In this document: positions 1 through 8,357 of the stretch, in pieces
Position numbering within the stretch: the stretch's first letter is position 1
How the letters are laid out: each line of letters begins with the position of its first letter
The notes under the pieces: model-generated
Told to the model about the DNA's origin: nothing
The model's database searches: none
What the model saw: the letters and a program-made list of their open reading frames with translations, nothing else
Made by a program: the position numbers and the translations under genes
Origin: Deltaproteobacteria bacterium RIFCSPHIGHO2_02_FULL_40_28
GTDB taxonomy: Bacteria > UBA10199 > 2-12-FULL-40-28
Direction of reading: 5' to 3'
Assembly: GCA_001798135.1 (NCBI GenBank)
Contig: MGRJ01000015.1
Coordinates: 186,001-250,000, forward strand
Length of the DNA: 64,000 bases

Positions 1-36
1 CTTCTAACCGATAACTAAGGGTAGTAAGGAGTACTT

Positions 37-927
37 ATGACAATTCAATTTCGTTCTTTTGGTGATTTTTTAAACAAAGTTGGTTTTACGGCTACTGATT
101 ACCAAGATGGTGTAAGTTGGGCAGAGGCTAAAGCAAAGAATTCGGCTCTTTCTGAACGAGACCACGATTCTTTTATTCGTTTAGCCAACATTGCTGGAGA
201 TTCCAGTGAAGTTGATGAAGCCGATCAAAAACTTCTTTATTCAAATCCCTTGGTAGTAGCCAATCTCGTATCTGATGAATACATCACCACAGCTTTTGAA
301 AATTCTCGCTCTCTCGATATCCATTATGGTGGCCAGGAAATGAGACAAGGCCCTTACAATGAACATGTTCCACCCACTGAACACAAACGTTATATCACCT
401 ATGTCCAATTTCTTTTAGGCCATATGATGCCCGATCAGATAGTGAATCCTGATGGAGGCTATGGAAGACAAATGAGTGATTTGGTACAATGGTTTGAATC
501 TGTTCTTCCAGGTTTATCCAAACGGGATGTTGATGGAGATACCTTAAATCGTTACACCCTGCAGTCACTTGTGTTTTATGGCAACCATGCCCAAAATAAG
601 TTGGTAGAACTTGATACTCTGATTGCTCGTTTAGAAAAGAAAAGAGATTATCTTAAAGCTAATGGTAGCTTTGAATATTTTGATGAATCTTCAGAGGAAT
701 CCATTAAAGCTGAAATGGATGGGGATTCAGCCCTAGCCTATGCCCTGCAATACTTGGGGCACTTAGATGGCATGGCTTCTATTAGTTCCTATGAGAATTC
801 CTTCTTAGAACAAGGAGTGGGGGATATTATTAAAGCTAACTTTGGTGGCACAGGTGCAACCTACAATGCCGACATTTTAACCAAAGTCATTGATGAATTA
901 AAAGAGCTTCGTGAATCCCTTGCCTAA
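37..927 (+). CDS. Uncharacterised 296-residue soluble protein
   Basis: I do not recognise this protein. It has no signal peptide and no membrane segment, is acidic, and looks alpha-helical, with a short charged heptad-like stretch near residues 190-210 (LDTLIARLEKKRDYL). Several Gly-Gly and Asp-rich turns occur in the middle (around DVDGDTLNRY). The start is well supported: AAGGAG lies 6 bases before the ATG. Only 36 bases of upstream sequence are in the window, so its promoter and operon are unknown. It faces the TRAP gene dctP with an 11-base gap and no visible terminator. It could be a structural, secreted or phage-like protein, but nothing in the sequence decides this. Confidence 0.8.
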   Translation: MTIQFRSFGDFLNKVGFTATDYQDGVSWAEAKAKNSALSERDHDSFIRLANIAGDSSEVDEADQKLLYSNPLVVANLVSDEYITTAFENSRSLDIHYGGQEMRQGPYNEHVPPTEHKRYITYVQFLLGHMMPDQIVNPDGGYGRQMSDLVQWFESVLPGLSKRDVDGDTLNRYTLQSLVFYGNHAQNKLVELDTLIARLEKKRDYLKANGSFEYFDESSEESIKAEMDGDSALAYALQYLGHLDGMASISSYENSFLEQGVGDIIKANFGGTGATYNADILTKVIDELKELRESLA

Positions 928-938
928 TTATCTAGACT

Positions 939-1940
939 TTATCTTGGTCCAGCAAGAGCCAAGGTTTTATCTAAAATAGGTTGAGGATACAGCTTTCCTA
1001 CCAACTTTGTAGCCACTTCTTTACTAATGGATTCTAATTCCGTTTGCGCCTCAGGAGTTAAAGTTACGATTTGAAGCCCCATGCTTTGCAAAGCTGTCAT
1101 GGATTGTTGATTATCGGTGCGCGATTGAGCCACCATACCCTTGGCCTCTTCACTAATTACAGCCTTCACAATGGTTTGTTCTGCTGGAGCCAAGGTTTGC
1201 CAAACAGAATTAGCTAAAATAAGGGCTCCAGTTCCCATCACTAAATCAACCTTGGTTACAAATTTGGTTTTGGTTGGCCATTGAAAAGCAATAGCACCCA
1301 ATGGAGGAGCATAGCAGCCATCAATTAAACCTGTTTGAAGGGAGGTTAAAACATCAGTTACAGCCAAAGGAACTGGGACTACCTTGAGGGATTCGTACAT
1401 GGCTTGGGCTAGGGCATCCCCTTCCCACATCCACATTTTCATCCCAGAAAGATCCGCCCTCGATTTGATAGGCTTGTTAGAAAAAATTTGCACAAAACCA
1501 ACTTCAGCCCATCCTAAAAGTTGAAAACCTTTTTCATTCAATTTTTGCTCAAAATAAGGTTTTAATTGCCCATAAGTAGAATCTACCTTGGCGTAGTCTT
1601 TAAAAAGAAAGGGAAGTTCTAACACTCTAATTTCGGGTTCAATTTGTCCCAAACCAACACCTGTTAAAGCAGCTCCGTGTAATTGACCAATGCGCATTTT
1701 ACGTACAACATCTTTTTCATCCCCGGCAGATCCGCCTCCATACAATTGCACATCCACACAACCCTGCGTTTGAGCCTTAATTTTGGTTTGTACAGCCACC
1801 AAGCCCTTGTACATGCCCGTTCCCTCGGGAGCCAAGGTTGCCAATTTCAAGGTTTTGGCAGGAGTAGCACAAGGAGCAGCTGCAACCGTTTGTGAAACAA
1901 AACTAAAAACCACTAATAAAATAAATATAAAAGATTTCAT
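939..1940 (-). CDS. dctP: TRAP transporter substrate-binding protein (DctP/TatP family)
   Basis: Periplasmic extracytoplasmic solute receptor of a tripartite ATP-independent periplasmic (TRAP) transporter, which binds an organic acid or similar ligand. A Sec signal peptide covers about residues 1-21 (hydrophobic core FIFILLVVFSF, cleavage near VAA-AP). The family layout is clear: LKLATLAPEG at the mature N terminus, then LELPFLF, the MKMWMWEGD region, and the late segment with the ligand-contact block LTSLQTGLIDGCYAPP. At 333 residues it has normal length. The SD AAGGAGGAAG precedes the ATG. It lies downstream of tatT on the same strand, separated by a strong stem-loop. No DctQ/DctM membrane subunits lie in the window, so the ligand and partners are unknown. 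Confidence 0.9.
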   Translation of the reverse strand: MKSFIFILLVVFSFVSQTVAAAPCATPAKTLKLATLAPEGTGMYKGLVAVQTKIKAQTQGCVDVQLYGGGSAGDEKDVVRKMRIGQLHGAALTGVGLGQIEPEIRVLELPFLFKDYAKVDSTYGQLKPYFEQKLNEKGFQLLGWAEVGFVQIFSNKPIKSRADLSGMKMWMWEGDALAQAMYESLKVVPVPLAVTDVLTSLQTGLIDGCYAPPLGAIAFQWPTKTKFVTKVDLVMGTGALILANSVWQTLAPAEQTIVKAVISEEAKGMVAQSRTDNQQSMTALQSMGLQIVTLTPEAQTELESISKEVATKLVGKLYPQPILDKTLALAGPR

Positions 1941-1957
1941 TCTTCCTCCTTAAATTC

Positions 1958-1989
1958 GTCGTAACCCCTCCAACCGGGGGAGTTATGAC
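1958..1989 (-). promoter_or_regulatory. Stem-loop between tatT and dctP
   Basis: Two 14-base arms (1958-1971 and 1976-1989) can pair around a 4-base loop with only wobble-type or single mismatches, giving a GC-rich hairpin in the RNA. It begins 17 bases upstream of the dctP start, just before its SD, and is not followed by a T run. This makes it more like an intercistronic processing or stability element than a terminator; it could protect dctP mRNA and raise receptor level over TatT. Confidence 0.6.
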
Positions 1990-1999
1990 ATTATTATTA

Positions 2000-2917
2000 T
2001 TAAAACATACCACTGGCATGCTCTAAAAGCCACCGGGCCCGAAGTTTTGCCAGTTCATTAGCCAAACGTTGTTCGGGCATTACATCGGCATTTGTACTTT
2101 CCACTTGGTTTAAAAGTAAATCAAACAAAGCACGATCTTGGTTTTGAACAGCTGTATATTGCGCATATAAAACGTTGGCCATCAAAATTTTATGATTATA
2201 AGTGTTCATTACTTTTTCAAAATGAGCTTTTGATTTATCTGGATCCCCACCAAACATTTTAGGACGTGAGCCATAGGATACACCAAAAAATAAATGGGGC
2301 CCCCCATAAAAATAAAATTCATCCAACTCCACCACTCGATTCATCATGGCTTCTACCTTGGGATATTCGGCAATGGCTAAGGGCGAATCTTTATTAAGAT
2401 TAATATAACTCCCCCAATTAAAAGCCGTCCAAAAAAGAGCTGGAGCATACCCTCTTCCCATTCCATGCAGGGCTTTTTTAAAGGAATCTAAATCTTTATT
2501 AAGATTTTGTTCGAAAGCTGAATTACGATTAAGAATTTGAAGCCCAAAATCTTTGCCCCTTGAATAAAAAGTTTTAGCTCTATTTAAATTAACATCCACC
2601 TTAGCTTCATCTACCCCTTTGTACTTCAGCATATTCCATTCTAAAAAACCAAAGGCATAATTAGCATAAGAGCGAGAAAGCAAAAGAAGGTAATTGGCAT
2701 TTCGGGGATTGTCGTGTTGGAAGGTCTCCAACATTTTCATCATGGTAAGCCCTGAGATTTCGGCAATTTCTACGTCAGATTCCATCTCAAAAGCAGGAGA
2801 TCCTGCTTTAAAAATTTGAGATGTAATATCTGAAGCAATTTGTTTTGGCGTACAAGACAACATGCTTGCAAAAAGTGGGAAAAGAAAAAGAAGATAAAGT
2901 GGTTTAGACAATTTCAT
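2000..2917 (-). CDS. TRAP-associated lipoprotein TatT family
   Basis: Periplasmic lipoprotein with helical TPR-like repeats that partners a TRAP binding protein. The family is known from Treponema pallidum TatT, which forms a complex with its DctP-like TatP. The ATG at 2917 is chosen because it gives a clean lipoprotein signal (LYLLFLFPLFASMLSC, lipobox Cys at residue 22). A longer TTG start at 2959 would put 14 odd residues before it, and that TTG is better read as the -35 TTGACT of a promoter. Helical-repeat residues include NYLLLLSRSYANYAFGF and a PHLFFGVSYGSRP segment. It is followed by dctP. The pair without QM subunits is unusual. Confidence 0.82.
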   Translation of the reverse strand: MKLSKPLYLLFLFPLFASMLSCTPKQIASDITSQIFKAGSPAFEMESDVEIAEISGLTMMKMLETFQHDNPRNANYLLLLSRSYANYAFGFLEWNMLKYKGVDEAKVDVNLNRAKTFYSRGKDFGLQILNRNSAFEQNLNKDLDSFKKALHGMGRGYAPALFWTAFNWGSYINLNKDSPLAIAEYPKVEAMMNRVVELDEFYFYGGPHLFFGVSYGSRPKMFGGDPDKSKAHFEKVMNTYNHKILMANVLYAQYTAVQNQDRALFDLLLNQVESTNADVMPEQRLANELAKLRARWLLEHASGMF

Positions 2918-2962
2918 AGACGAAAAATGATGTAAAAAACAGATAGGCAAAAGAGTCAATGA

Positions 2963-3727
2963 TTATTTTAAAAGGATTTGACTTAAAAAATTAAGAGACT
3001 TTAAGGGTTTGCCCACAGTAAATTGGATAAAATATTCTAAGGCCTTTCTCATTTTAAGGGTTTCATCAGCACCCCAACTTTCTTTGGGCCAATCTTGGGG
3101 AACACGCCCTAATTGAGAAAGCATTTTTTGGATAGTAACATAATCAAGTAAATACACACTATGAGCCACAGGAGTATTTTCATGGCAAGCAAGACAAACA
3201 ACCCCGCCCTTTGCTCCATGAAAATAATAGGATTGAGAGGCTTTGAGTTTTTCCTGACAAATTAAACAGGAAGTAAACCTTGGCTGAAATCCAAAATGAG
3301 ATAATAATTGATGCTCCATTAAAGGAATAAAATGGTCGGGCAAAAAAGCTTGGGATTCCATGGTTCTTAAAAAACCAAGAAAGGCTTGGTAAAGCTTATG
3401 CTGTGGATCTTTTTCAGGAAGAAACTCGGAAATCATTTCTCCAAAAAAACTAGCTGCAGAAAATTTTGTAAGATCATTTCTTAATGCAACAAAACCCTCT
3501 ACCAGGTAAGCCTCATTTAAGAGGGGTAAATCACGACCAGGCTTATGATCAAAAGTAACAGAAACAAGATTAAATAAATCAAGTGAAGACCCAAATCTTT
3601 TCTTTGAATTTCTGGCCCCAGCAGCAAAAACAGAAATTTTATTACCTTCTTCTGTAAATAAACTTAAAATCCAATCTGACTCGCCATAAGGAATACGCCT
3701 TAAGACCAAGGCGTTTTTGTCTTCCAT
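2963..3727 (-). CDS. recO: DNA repair protein RecO
   Basis: Recombination mediator of the RecFOR pathway, which anneals DNA and helps load RecA on SSB-coated single strands. The N-terminal OB fold starts with the usual ALVLRRIPYGESDWILSLFT pattern. A helical domain follows, and a zinc site is formed by Cys154, Cys157, Cys178 and Cys181 (CLIC and CLACH). Length (254) is normal. The ATG is 10 bases from the mgtE stop codon, so recO is probably translated from the mgtE message. Confidence 0.93.
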   Translation of the reverse strand: MEDKNALVLRRIPYGESDWILSLFTEEGNKISVFAAGARNSKKRFGSSLDLFNLVSVTFDHKPGRDLPLLNEAYLVEGFVALRNDLTKFSAASFFGEMISEFLPEKDPQHKLYQAFLGFLRTMESQAFLPDHFIPLMEHQLLSHFGFQPRFTSCLICQEKLKASQSYYFHGAKGGVVCLACHENTPVAHSVYLLDYVTIQKMLSQLGRVPQDWPKESWGADETLKMRKALEYFIQFTVGKPLKSLNFLSQILLK

Positions 3728-3737
3728 TTAAGCCCCC

Positions 3738-5090
3738 TTATTTTACAATACGAATAAGGGTACCAAAGTACAACAAGAGGGTTAAGATATCGAGGAAAAA
3801 ATTTACTACAGGACCTGTGGCATGGGTTAGATCAATACGAATTTTACGTAAAAAATAAGGGATAAAAAAACCAGCTAATACAGAAATAAACATGGCAAAG
3901 AAAAGTGAAATCACAATAGCCAATGAAAGTTTAAAATTGTCATGAAAACGAAAAAAGGCATAAACCACAACAGTTAACGAACTAAAAAACCCGATAATAG
4001 CTGTTGAACATAATTGTCCAATCAAAATTCGAAAAACCCTTTTTGGTAAAAACAAACCTTGAGACATTTCATAAATACTGATGGTCGACATTTGTCTGGC
4101 AATTAAACCTGTAAAGCGAAGAATAATGGGAATAAAACCAGCAAAAATACCTTCTGGAGGAAGCCACTGATAAAAATCGGTAATCACCTCGCAAATAATT
4201 AAACCACCTAAAAAGATAATCATGTAAGAAGCCAGTTTTTTGCGAATACCGCGCAAACCTCCATCACCTTCTACATCACTAATGCTGGCCTGCCCCATTT
4301 TCATGGCATGCTCTTGGGCTGTTTCTTGAATCACATCAATCACGTCATCAACAGTAATTACTCCCATCAATTTGTTGTTAGTATCAACAACAGGCAAGGC
4401 CACAAAGTCATACTCACTCACGAGTCTTGCTACTTCTTGTTGCGATTCATCAACAGTTACTCTCACCACATCGTTAAACATGAGTTCTTTTAAGAGCGAA
4501 TCGTCTTTAGCTCTAAAAAGTTGTGGAAGAGAAATCACACCTTTCAAATTATTAAGCTCATCAACTACATAAATGTAATAAATAGTTTCAGCTTTATGAG
4601 CCTCCCTTAAAGTTTTAATGGCATTTTGTACTGTCATCTCTTCTGTTAATTTAAAAATTTCCGTAGACATCAAGGCCCCAGCCGTTGTTTCCTGATACTG
4701 AAGAAGGGCACTTACTTCCGAAGAATTATCTTGGGTCATTAAACTTAAAAGGGCTTGGGCATCAACATCATCCAACTCTTTAAGTAAATCAGCCCGATCA
4801 TCACTGGCCACCATTTCTAAAATTTTAGCCATCCGGGCGTAATCTTGATGATTCTTTAAGTAATTCTTTAAAAAAGATGATCCAAGCCTTGAAAATATAT
4901 CAGCTATTTTTTTGATATCATAAAGGTAACTTAAGATACAATCTTGATCTTCTGCTGGAAAAAGAGGAATAATCGAAGCAATATCAGTTGGGTGAAGTTT
5001 AGTAATTAAATTTTTAGCATTACTTGTTGCGCCCATTCTTAAAAGACGTTGAATAGTTTGAAACAAATTTTGTTGTTGATTAAGCGACAT
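3738..5090 (-). CDS. mgtE: Magnesium transporter MgtE
   Basis: Inner-membrane Mg2+ channel/transporter gated by cytosolic magnesium. The order is N-terminal helical domain (about residues 20-125, with repeated DxxDI/LL elements), two CBS domains (about 130-250, ending VVDTNNKLMGVITVDDVIDV), then a plug helix and five membrane helices from about 285 to the end. The TM part carries the MgtE hallmark region (IPIILRFTGLIARQMSTI). Length is 450 residues. The ATG at 5090 follows the pfkB stop by one base; an upstream TTG at 5111 would overlap pfkB and adds no family sequence. There is no leader that could hold an M-box riboswitch. Confidence 0.93.
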   Translation of the reverse strand: MSLNQQQNLFQTIQRLLRMGATSNAKNLITKLHPTDIASIIPLFPAEDQDCILSYLYDIKKIADIFSRLGSSFLKNYLKNHQDYARMAKILEMVASDDRADLLKELDDVDAQALLSLMTQDNSSEVSALLQYQETTAGALMSTEIFKLTEEMTVQNAIKTLREAHKAETIYYIYVVDELNNLKGVISLPQLFRAKDDSLLKELMFNDVVRVTVDESQQEVARLVSEYDFVALPVVDTNNKLMGVITVDDVIDVIQETAQEHAMKMGQASISDVEGDGGLRGIRKKLASYMIIFLGGLIICEVITDFYQWLPPEGIFAGFIPIILRFTGLIARQMSTISIYEMSQGLFLPKRVFRILIGQLCSTAIIGFFSSLTVVVYAFFRFHDNFKLSLAIVISLFFAMFISVLAGFFIPYFLRKIRIDLTHATGPVVNFFLDILTLLLYFGTLIRIVK

Positions 5091-5091
5091 A

Positions 5092-6006
5092 TTAAAAACT
5101 AATTTCGTCAAAATGACTTAAATTTTTAAAGGCAGTATAACGAGCATGAAGATCTTTTTGAGTTAAATGACGTATACGATCACAGCTAAATTTTTCTACA
5201 TTATAAGAAGCCATCACACTTCCCACAATCATCGCCTGACGAAAGGTAGAAAGACTTAAATCATTTTTCATGGCAAGATAACCAAAAAGCCCCCCTGCAA
5301 AACTATCCCCTGCCCCTGTAGGATCAAATACATCTGAAAGTGGCATCCCGGGAGCTGAAAAAATATGCCCATCATAAAAAAGCAAGGCTCCATACTCACC
5401 TTGTTTAATCACCACAATACGAGGACCTAATTGATGAATAACTTGGGCAGCTTTAACCAAGTTGGTTTTACCAGATAAAAGACGGGCTTCACCTTCATTA
5501 ATAACGATCATATCAACTAAACTTATCGTTTTTAAAAGGGACTCTCTTTTTCCTTCAATCCAAAAATTCATGGTATCACAAGCAAGAAGTTTTGGTTTTT
5601 TAACCTGTTCTATCACACTCCTTTGCAAATCAGGATCGATATTGGCTAAAAAAACAAAATCATTCTGCCCAAATTTTTGAGGAACCTTGGGTATAAAATT
5701 TTGAAAAACATTGAGTTCTGTTTTTAAAGTTTGGGCACTATTTAAATCAATGCCATAATGTCCTGTCCAACGAAAAGTTTTTCCAGGTACAGTTTCTAAT
5801 CCACTTACATCAATATCCCTGCTTTTTAAAAACTCAACATGTTCATGAGGAAAATCGGTTCCTACCACCGCCACCATTGAAACCTTGGTAAAATAAGAGG
5901 CAGATACACTAAAATGAGTAGCCGAACCTCCCAAACCATCTGTCATGCTCCCAAAGGGAGTGGTTACTGTATCAAGGGCTACCGAACCAATAACTAAAAT
6001 ACCCAT
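5092..6006 (-). CDS. PfkB-family sugar/nucleoside kinase
   Basis: ATP-dependent ribokinase-fold kinase. The N-terminal glycine motif is GLGGSATHFSVSAS (residues 24-37) and the C-terminal PfkB signature DPTGAGDSFAGG lies at 228-239, with Asp234 the expected catalytic base. Length (304) is normal. SD AAAGGA precedes the ATG. It sits 13 bases after mtnP, so the substrate may relate to methylthioadenosine salvage (a ribose, methylthioribose or adenosine-like compound), but the family is too broad to name it from sequence. The fold also covers adenosine kinase; that is an alternative. Confidence 0.85.
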   Translation of the reverse strand: MGILVIGSVALDTVTTPFGSMTDGLGGSATHFSVSASYFTKVSMVAVVGTDFPHEHVEFLKSRDIDVSGLETVPGKTFRWTGHYGIDLNSAQTLKTELNVFQNFIPKVPQKFGQNDFVFLANIDPDLQRSVIEQVKKPKLLACDTMNFWIEGKRESLLKTISLVDMIVINEGEARLLSGKTNLVKAAQVIHQLGPRIVVIKQGEYGALLFYDGHIFSAPGMPLSDVFDPTGAGDSFAGGLFGYLAMKNDLSLSTFRQAMIVGSVMASYNVEKFSCDRIRHLTQKDLHARYTAFKNLSHFDEISF

Positions 6007-6019
6007 AGTATCCTTTCGT

Positions 6020-6883
6020 TTAAATATATTTTTGTATGAGAAGAGAAAGTTTTTTCTTGGTTTTAGCGGATATCTTTTTTCGATCTGTTAAAATTGCATG
6101 AGCTAAAGCATAACGACATTTCCCTGTACAAGCAGAAATTCCCAACACTAACACCTGCTTTAAAATTTTCTGGGCCATGACAATATTATTTTTTAAAACT
6201 TCTACCACTTGATCTGCTGTAACCTCCTCATGTCCCACTCGCCAACAATCATAATCAGTAGAAAGAGCCAAAGTGGCATAACACATTTCGGCTTCCCTGG
6301 CGAGTTTAGCTTCTTGCACATTGGTCATGCCAATCACATGAGCATTCATTAATCGATACCAATGTGATTCGGCCTGAGTAGAAAATTGTGGACCTTCCAT
6401 ACACAGATAAGTCCCTTGAGGATGAATAGAAGCCCCTGCCTTATGAGAAGCTTCAATTAAAGCTAAACGAAGGCTGGGACAAGTAGGCTCAGCCAGACTC
6501 ACATGAGCCACTATTCCTTGATCAAAAAAACTAGATTCACGGGCATAGGTTCGATCGATAAATTGATCAACCACAACCATATCACCAGGTTTTATTTCTT
6601 CCTTCAAAGAACCAACAGCAGAAACAGAAATAATAGAGCTTACTCCTATCTTTTTTAAAGCCCAAATGTTGGCTCTAAAATTAATATGGGTGGGATTAAT
6701 CAGGTGTCCTGCCCCATGTCTTGGAAGAAAAGCTACCTCTTTCCCTTCTAAGGTGCCTAATAAAATAGAATCCGATGGTTTACCAAAAGGAGTTAATAAA
6801 GAAACTTTTTTCTTCAACCGAAAGTCAACCATAGAGTACAAACCGCTTCCACCAATAATTCCAATCAATTCTGTATTTTTCAT
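6020..6883 (-). CDS. mtnP: S-methyl-5'-thioadenosine phosphorylase (MTAP family)
   Basis: Splits methylthioadenosine with phosphate into adenine and methylthioribose-1-phosphate, recycling the by-product of polyamine and related synthesis. The phosphate loop GGSGLY is at residues 11-16, RHGAGH follows, and the family signature runs MTNVQEAKLAREAEMCY with TDYDCW behind it; Asp in TDYDCW points to an adenine-type purine site. It is slightly long at 287, with a Cys-containing tail (ACTGKCRYA). SD GGAGAAG precedes the ATG. First gene of a mtnP-pfkB-mgtE-recO run; a possible promoter overlaps its leader. Confidence 0.92.
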   Translation of the reverse strand: MKNTELIGIIGGSGLYSMVDFRLKKKVSLLTPFGKPSDSILLGTLEGKEVAFLPRHGAGHLINPTHINFRANIWALKKIGVSSIISVSAVGSLKEEIKPGDMVVVDQFIDRTYARESSFFDQGIVAHVSLAEPTCPSLRLALIEASHKAGASIHPQGTYLCMEGPQFSTQAESHWYRLMNAHVIGMTNVQEAKLAREAEMCYATLALSTDYDCWRVGHEEVTADQVVEVLKNNIVMAQKILKQVLVLGISACTGKCRYALAHAILTDRKKISAKTKKKLSLLIQKYI

Positions 6884-6891
6884 ATCTTCTC

Positions 6892-6919
6892 CCTATACTA
6901 AAGCCTTCTTCTATTTCAA
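6892..6919 (-). promoter_or_regulatory. Putative sigma-70 promoter of mtnP
   Basis: On the minus strand TTGAAA (6914-6919) is 16 bases from TATAGG (6892-6897). The -10 ends 8 bases before the mtnP ATG, so the mRNA leader would be only a few bases, too short to carry the SD seen there. Called by eye. Confidence 0.4.
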
Positions 6920-6933
6920 TGTTTTTTCTTAAC

Positions 6934-6962
6934 TTGCAAGACGCACTCACTCCAACTAGATT
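6934..6962 (+). promoter_or_regulatory. Putative promoter of tldD, nearly leaderless
   Basis: TTGCAA (6934-6939) and TAGATT (6957-6962) are 17 bases apart. Nine bases separate the -10 from the tldD ATG, and no SD is present in them. Transcription would start 2-3 bases before the start codon. Confidence 0.45.
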
Positions 6963-6971
6963 TCAAAAATC

Positions 6972-8357
6972 ATGAAAACAGGAGAAGCCTTTTTACTCAT
7001 TCAAAAAGCTATCCAATCTGGAGGAGAGTATGCTGATGTTTTTCTGGAATCCAAACATCAAACTCATATTGTTCTTGAAAACAAAACAATTGATCAAATT
7101 TTTTCTGGAAAAATAACTGGAGCTGCTATTCGCGTTATCTCTGAATTTAAGAATTATCTTACTATTACCCAAGATATTTCAATCCCAAATCTTTTAAAAG
7201 AAGCAAACCTCCTGGCCACATCAATTAAAAAAAACAAACGGTCCCCGAAGTCAACGACCAAAGGAAGTGCCTGTGGTACAAGTAAAATAAGTCCTCCATC
7301 CTCACAAGTGGGTTTAAAAAAAATTGTAACCCATTTAAAAAAAATTGAAAAATTGGCCTGGAAAATGTCGCCCCATAGCGTACAGGTTAAACTTTCCTAC
7401 TCCGATTCCCTACGAGCCATCGAAATGGCAACCAGTGATTTTAGCTTTTTAAAACAAAGCACTCCTCAAGCTAGTTTTTCAGTTTTAATCACTGTCTCTA
7501 AAAAAGGAAAAAATTTTACAGGCTTTCATTCATTAGGAGGGCAATTTGGATCACACTTTATCTCTCTTGATGCTTTTGAAGAATGTGCACTACTGGCCAC
7601 CCAAAGGGCTATAACAAACATGTCAGCTAAAACCATCACAGGAGGAGTGATGCCCGTTGTGATTTCTTCTTCATCAGGTGGCACTCTCATTCACGAAGCC
7701 ATTGGACATGGTTTAGAAGCTGATTTAGCCCTAGAAGGGCTTTCTGTTTATAAAAATAAACTGGGGGAAAAAGTAGCAAGTTCTAAAGTAACCATTACAG
7801 ATAACCCCACACTTCAAGGTAAACGAGGTTCTTACATGTTTGATGATGAAGGCATTCGTGCTCAAAATACAATTCTTATCGAAAAAGGAATTCTGAAAAA
7901 CTTTTTATGTGATCGACTCCACGCCCTTAAATTTGGCTTGAAATCCAATGCCCATGGACGTCGTGAAGATTTTACTGCAAAACCCATTGTACGCATGGCT
8001 AACACCATGATGCTACCTGGCCCCGATGATCCTCAAAAAATACTTAGTTCTGTAAACCATGGACTTTTTGTAACCATGATGGGTGGAGGCGAAGTTAATA
8101 CTGTGAATGGAGATTTTGTTTTTGAAGTCACCGAGGGATATTTGATTGAAAATGGAAAAAAAGGCGAACCTGTCAGAGGGGTTAGCCTTGTAGGAAATGC
8201 AGCTCATGTACTTGCCTCTATCGATCTTGTTGGTTCTGATTTTGGTTTTTCTGTTGGAACTTGTGAAAAAGATGGACAAGATGTTCCTATTACCGATGGC
8301 ATGCCAACGGTTAGGATTCCTCTTTTAACGGTTGGGGGAAGCACTTCAAACCAATAA
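6972..8357 (+). CDS. tldD: TldD-family metalloprotease
   Basis: Zinc peptidase subunit; in E. coli TldD pairs with TldE (PmbA) to trim peptides such as microcin B17 precursor and CcdA. The catalytic motif HEAIGHGLEADL is at residues 241-252 (HExxxH) and the third zinc ligand is probably the Cys in VGTCEKDG near the C terminus. Length (461) is normal. No pmbA partner is in the window. There is no SD before the ATG, matching the leaderless-type promoter. The last 47 bases overlap the convergent pgeF. Confidence 0.92.
   Translation: MKTGEAFLLIQKAIQSGGEYADVFLESKHQTHIVLENKTIDQIFSGKITGAAIRVISEFKNYLTITQDISIPNLLKEANLLATSIKKNKRSPKSTTKGSACGTSKISPPSSQVGLKKIVTHLKKIEKLAWKMSPHSVQVKLSYSDSLRAIEMATSDFSFLKQSTPQASFSVLITVSKKGKNFTGFHSLGGQFGSHFISLDAFEECALLATQRAITNMSAKTITGGVMPVVISSSSGGTLIHEAIGHGLEADLALEGLSVYKNKLGEKVASSKVTITDNPTLQGKRGSYMFDDEGIRAQNTILIEKGILKNFLCDRLHALKFGLKSNAHGRREDFTAKPIVRMANTMMLPGPDDPQKILSSVNHGLFVTMMGGGEVNTVNGDFVFEVTEGYLIENGKKGEPVRGVSLVGNAAHVLASIDLVGSDFGFSVGTCEKDGQDVPITDGMPTVRIPLLTVGGSTSNQ

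Noticed and set aside
2957-2959. TTG as the start of tatT
   Set aside because: It places 14 residues before a clean lipoprotein signal and coincides with a TTGACT -35-like box.
5091-5111. M-box (magnesium) riboswitch ahead of mgtE
   Set aside because: mgtE begins one base after the pfkB stop, so there is no leader to hold one.
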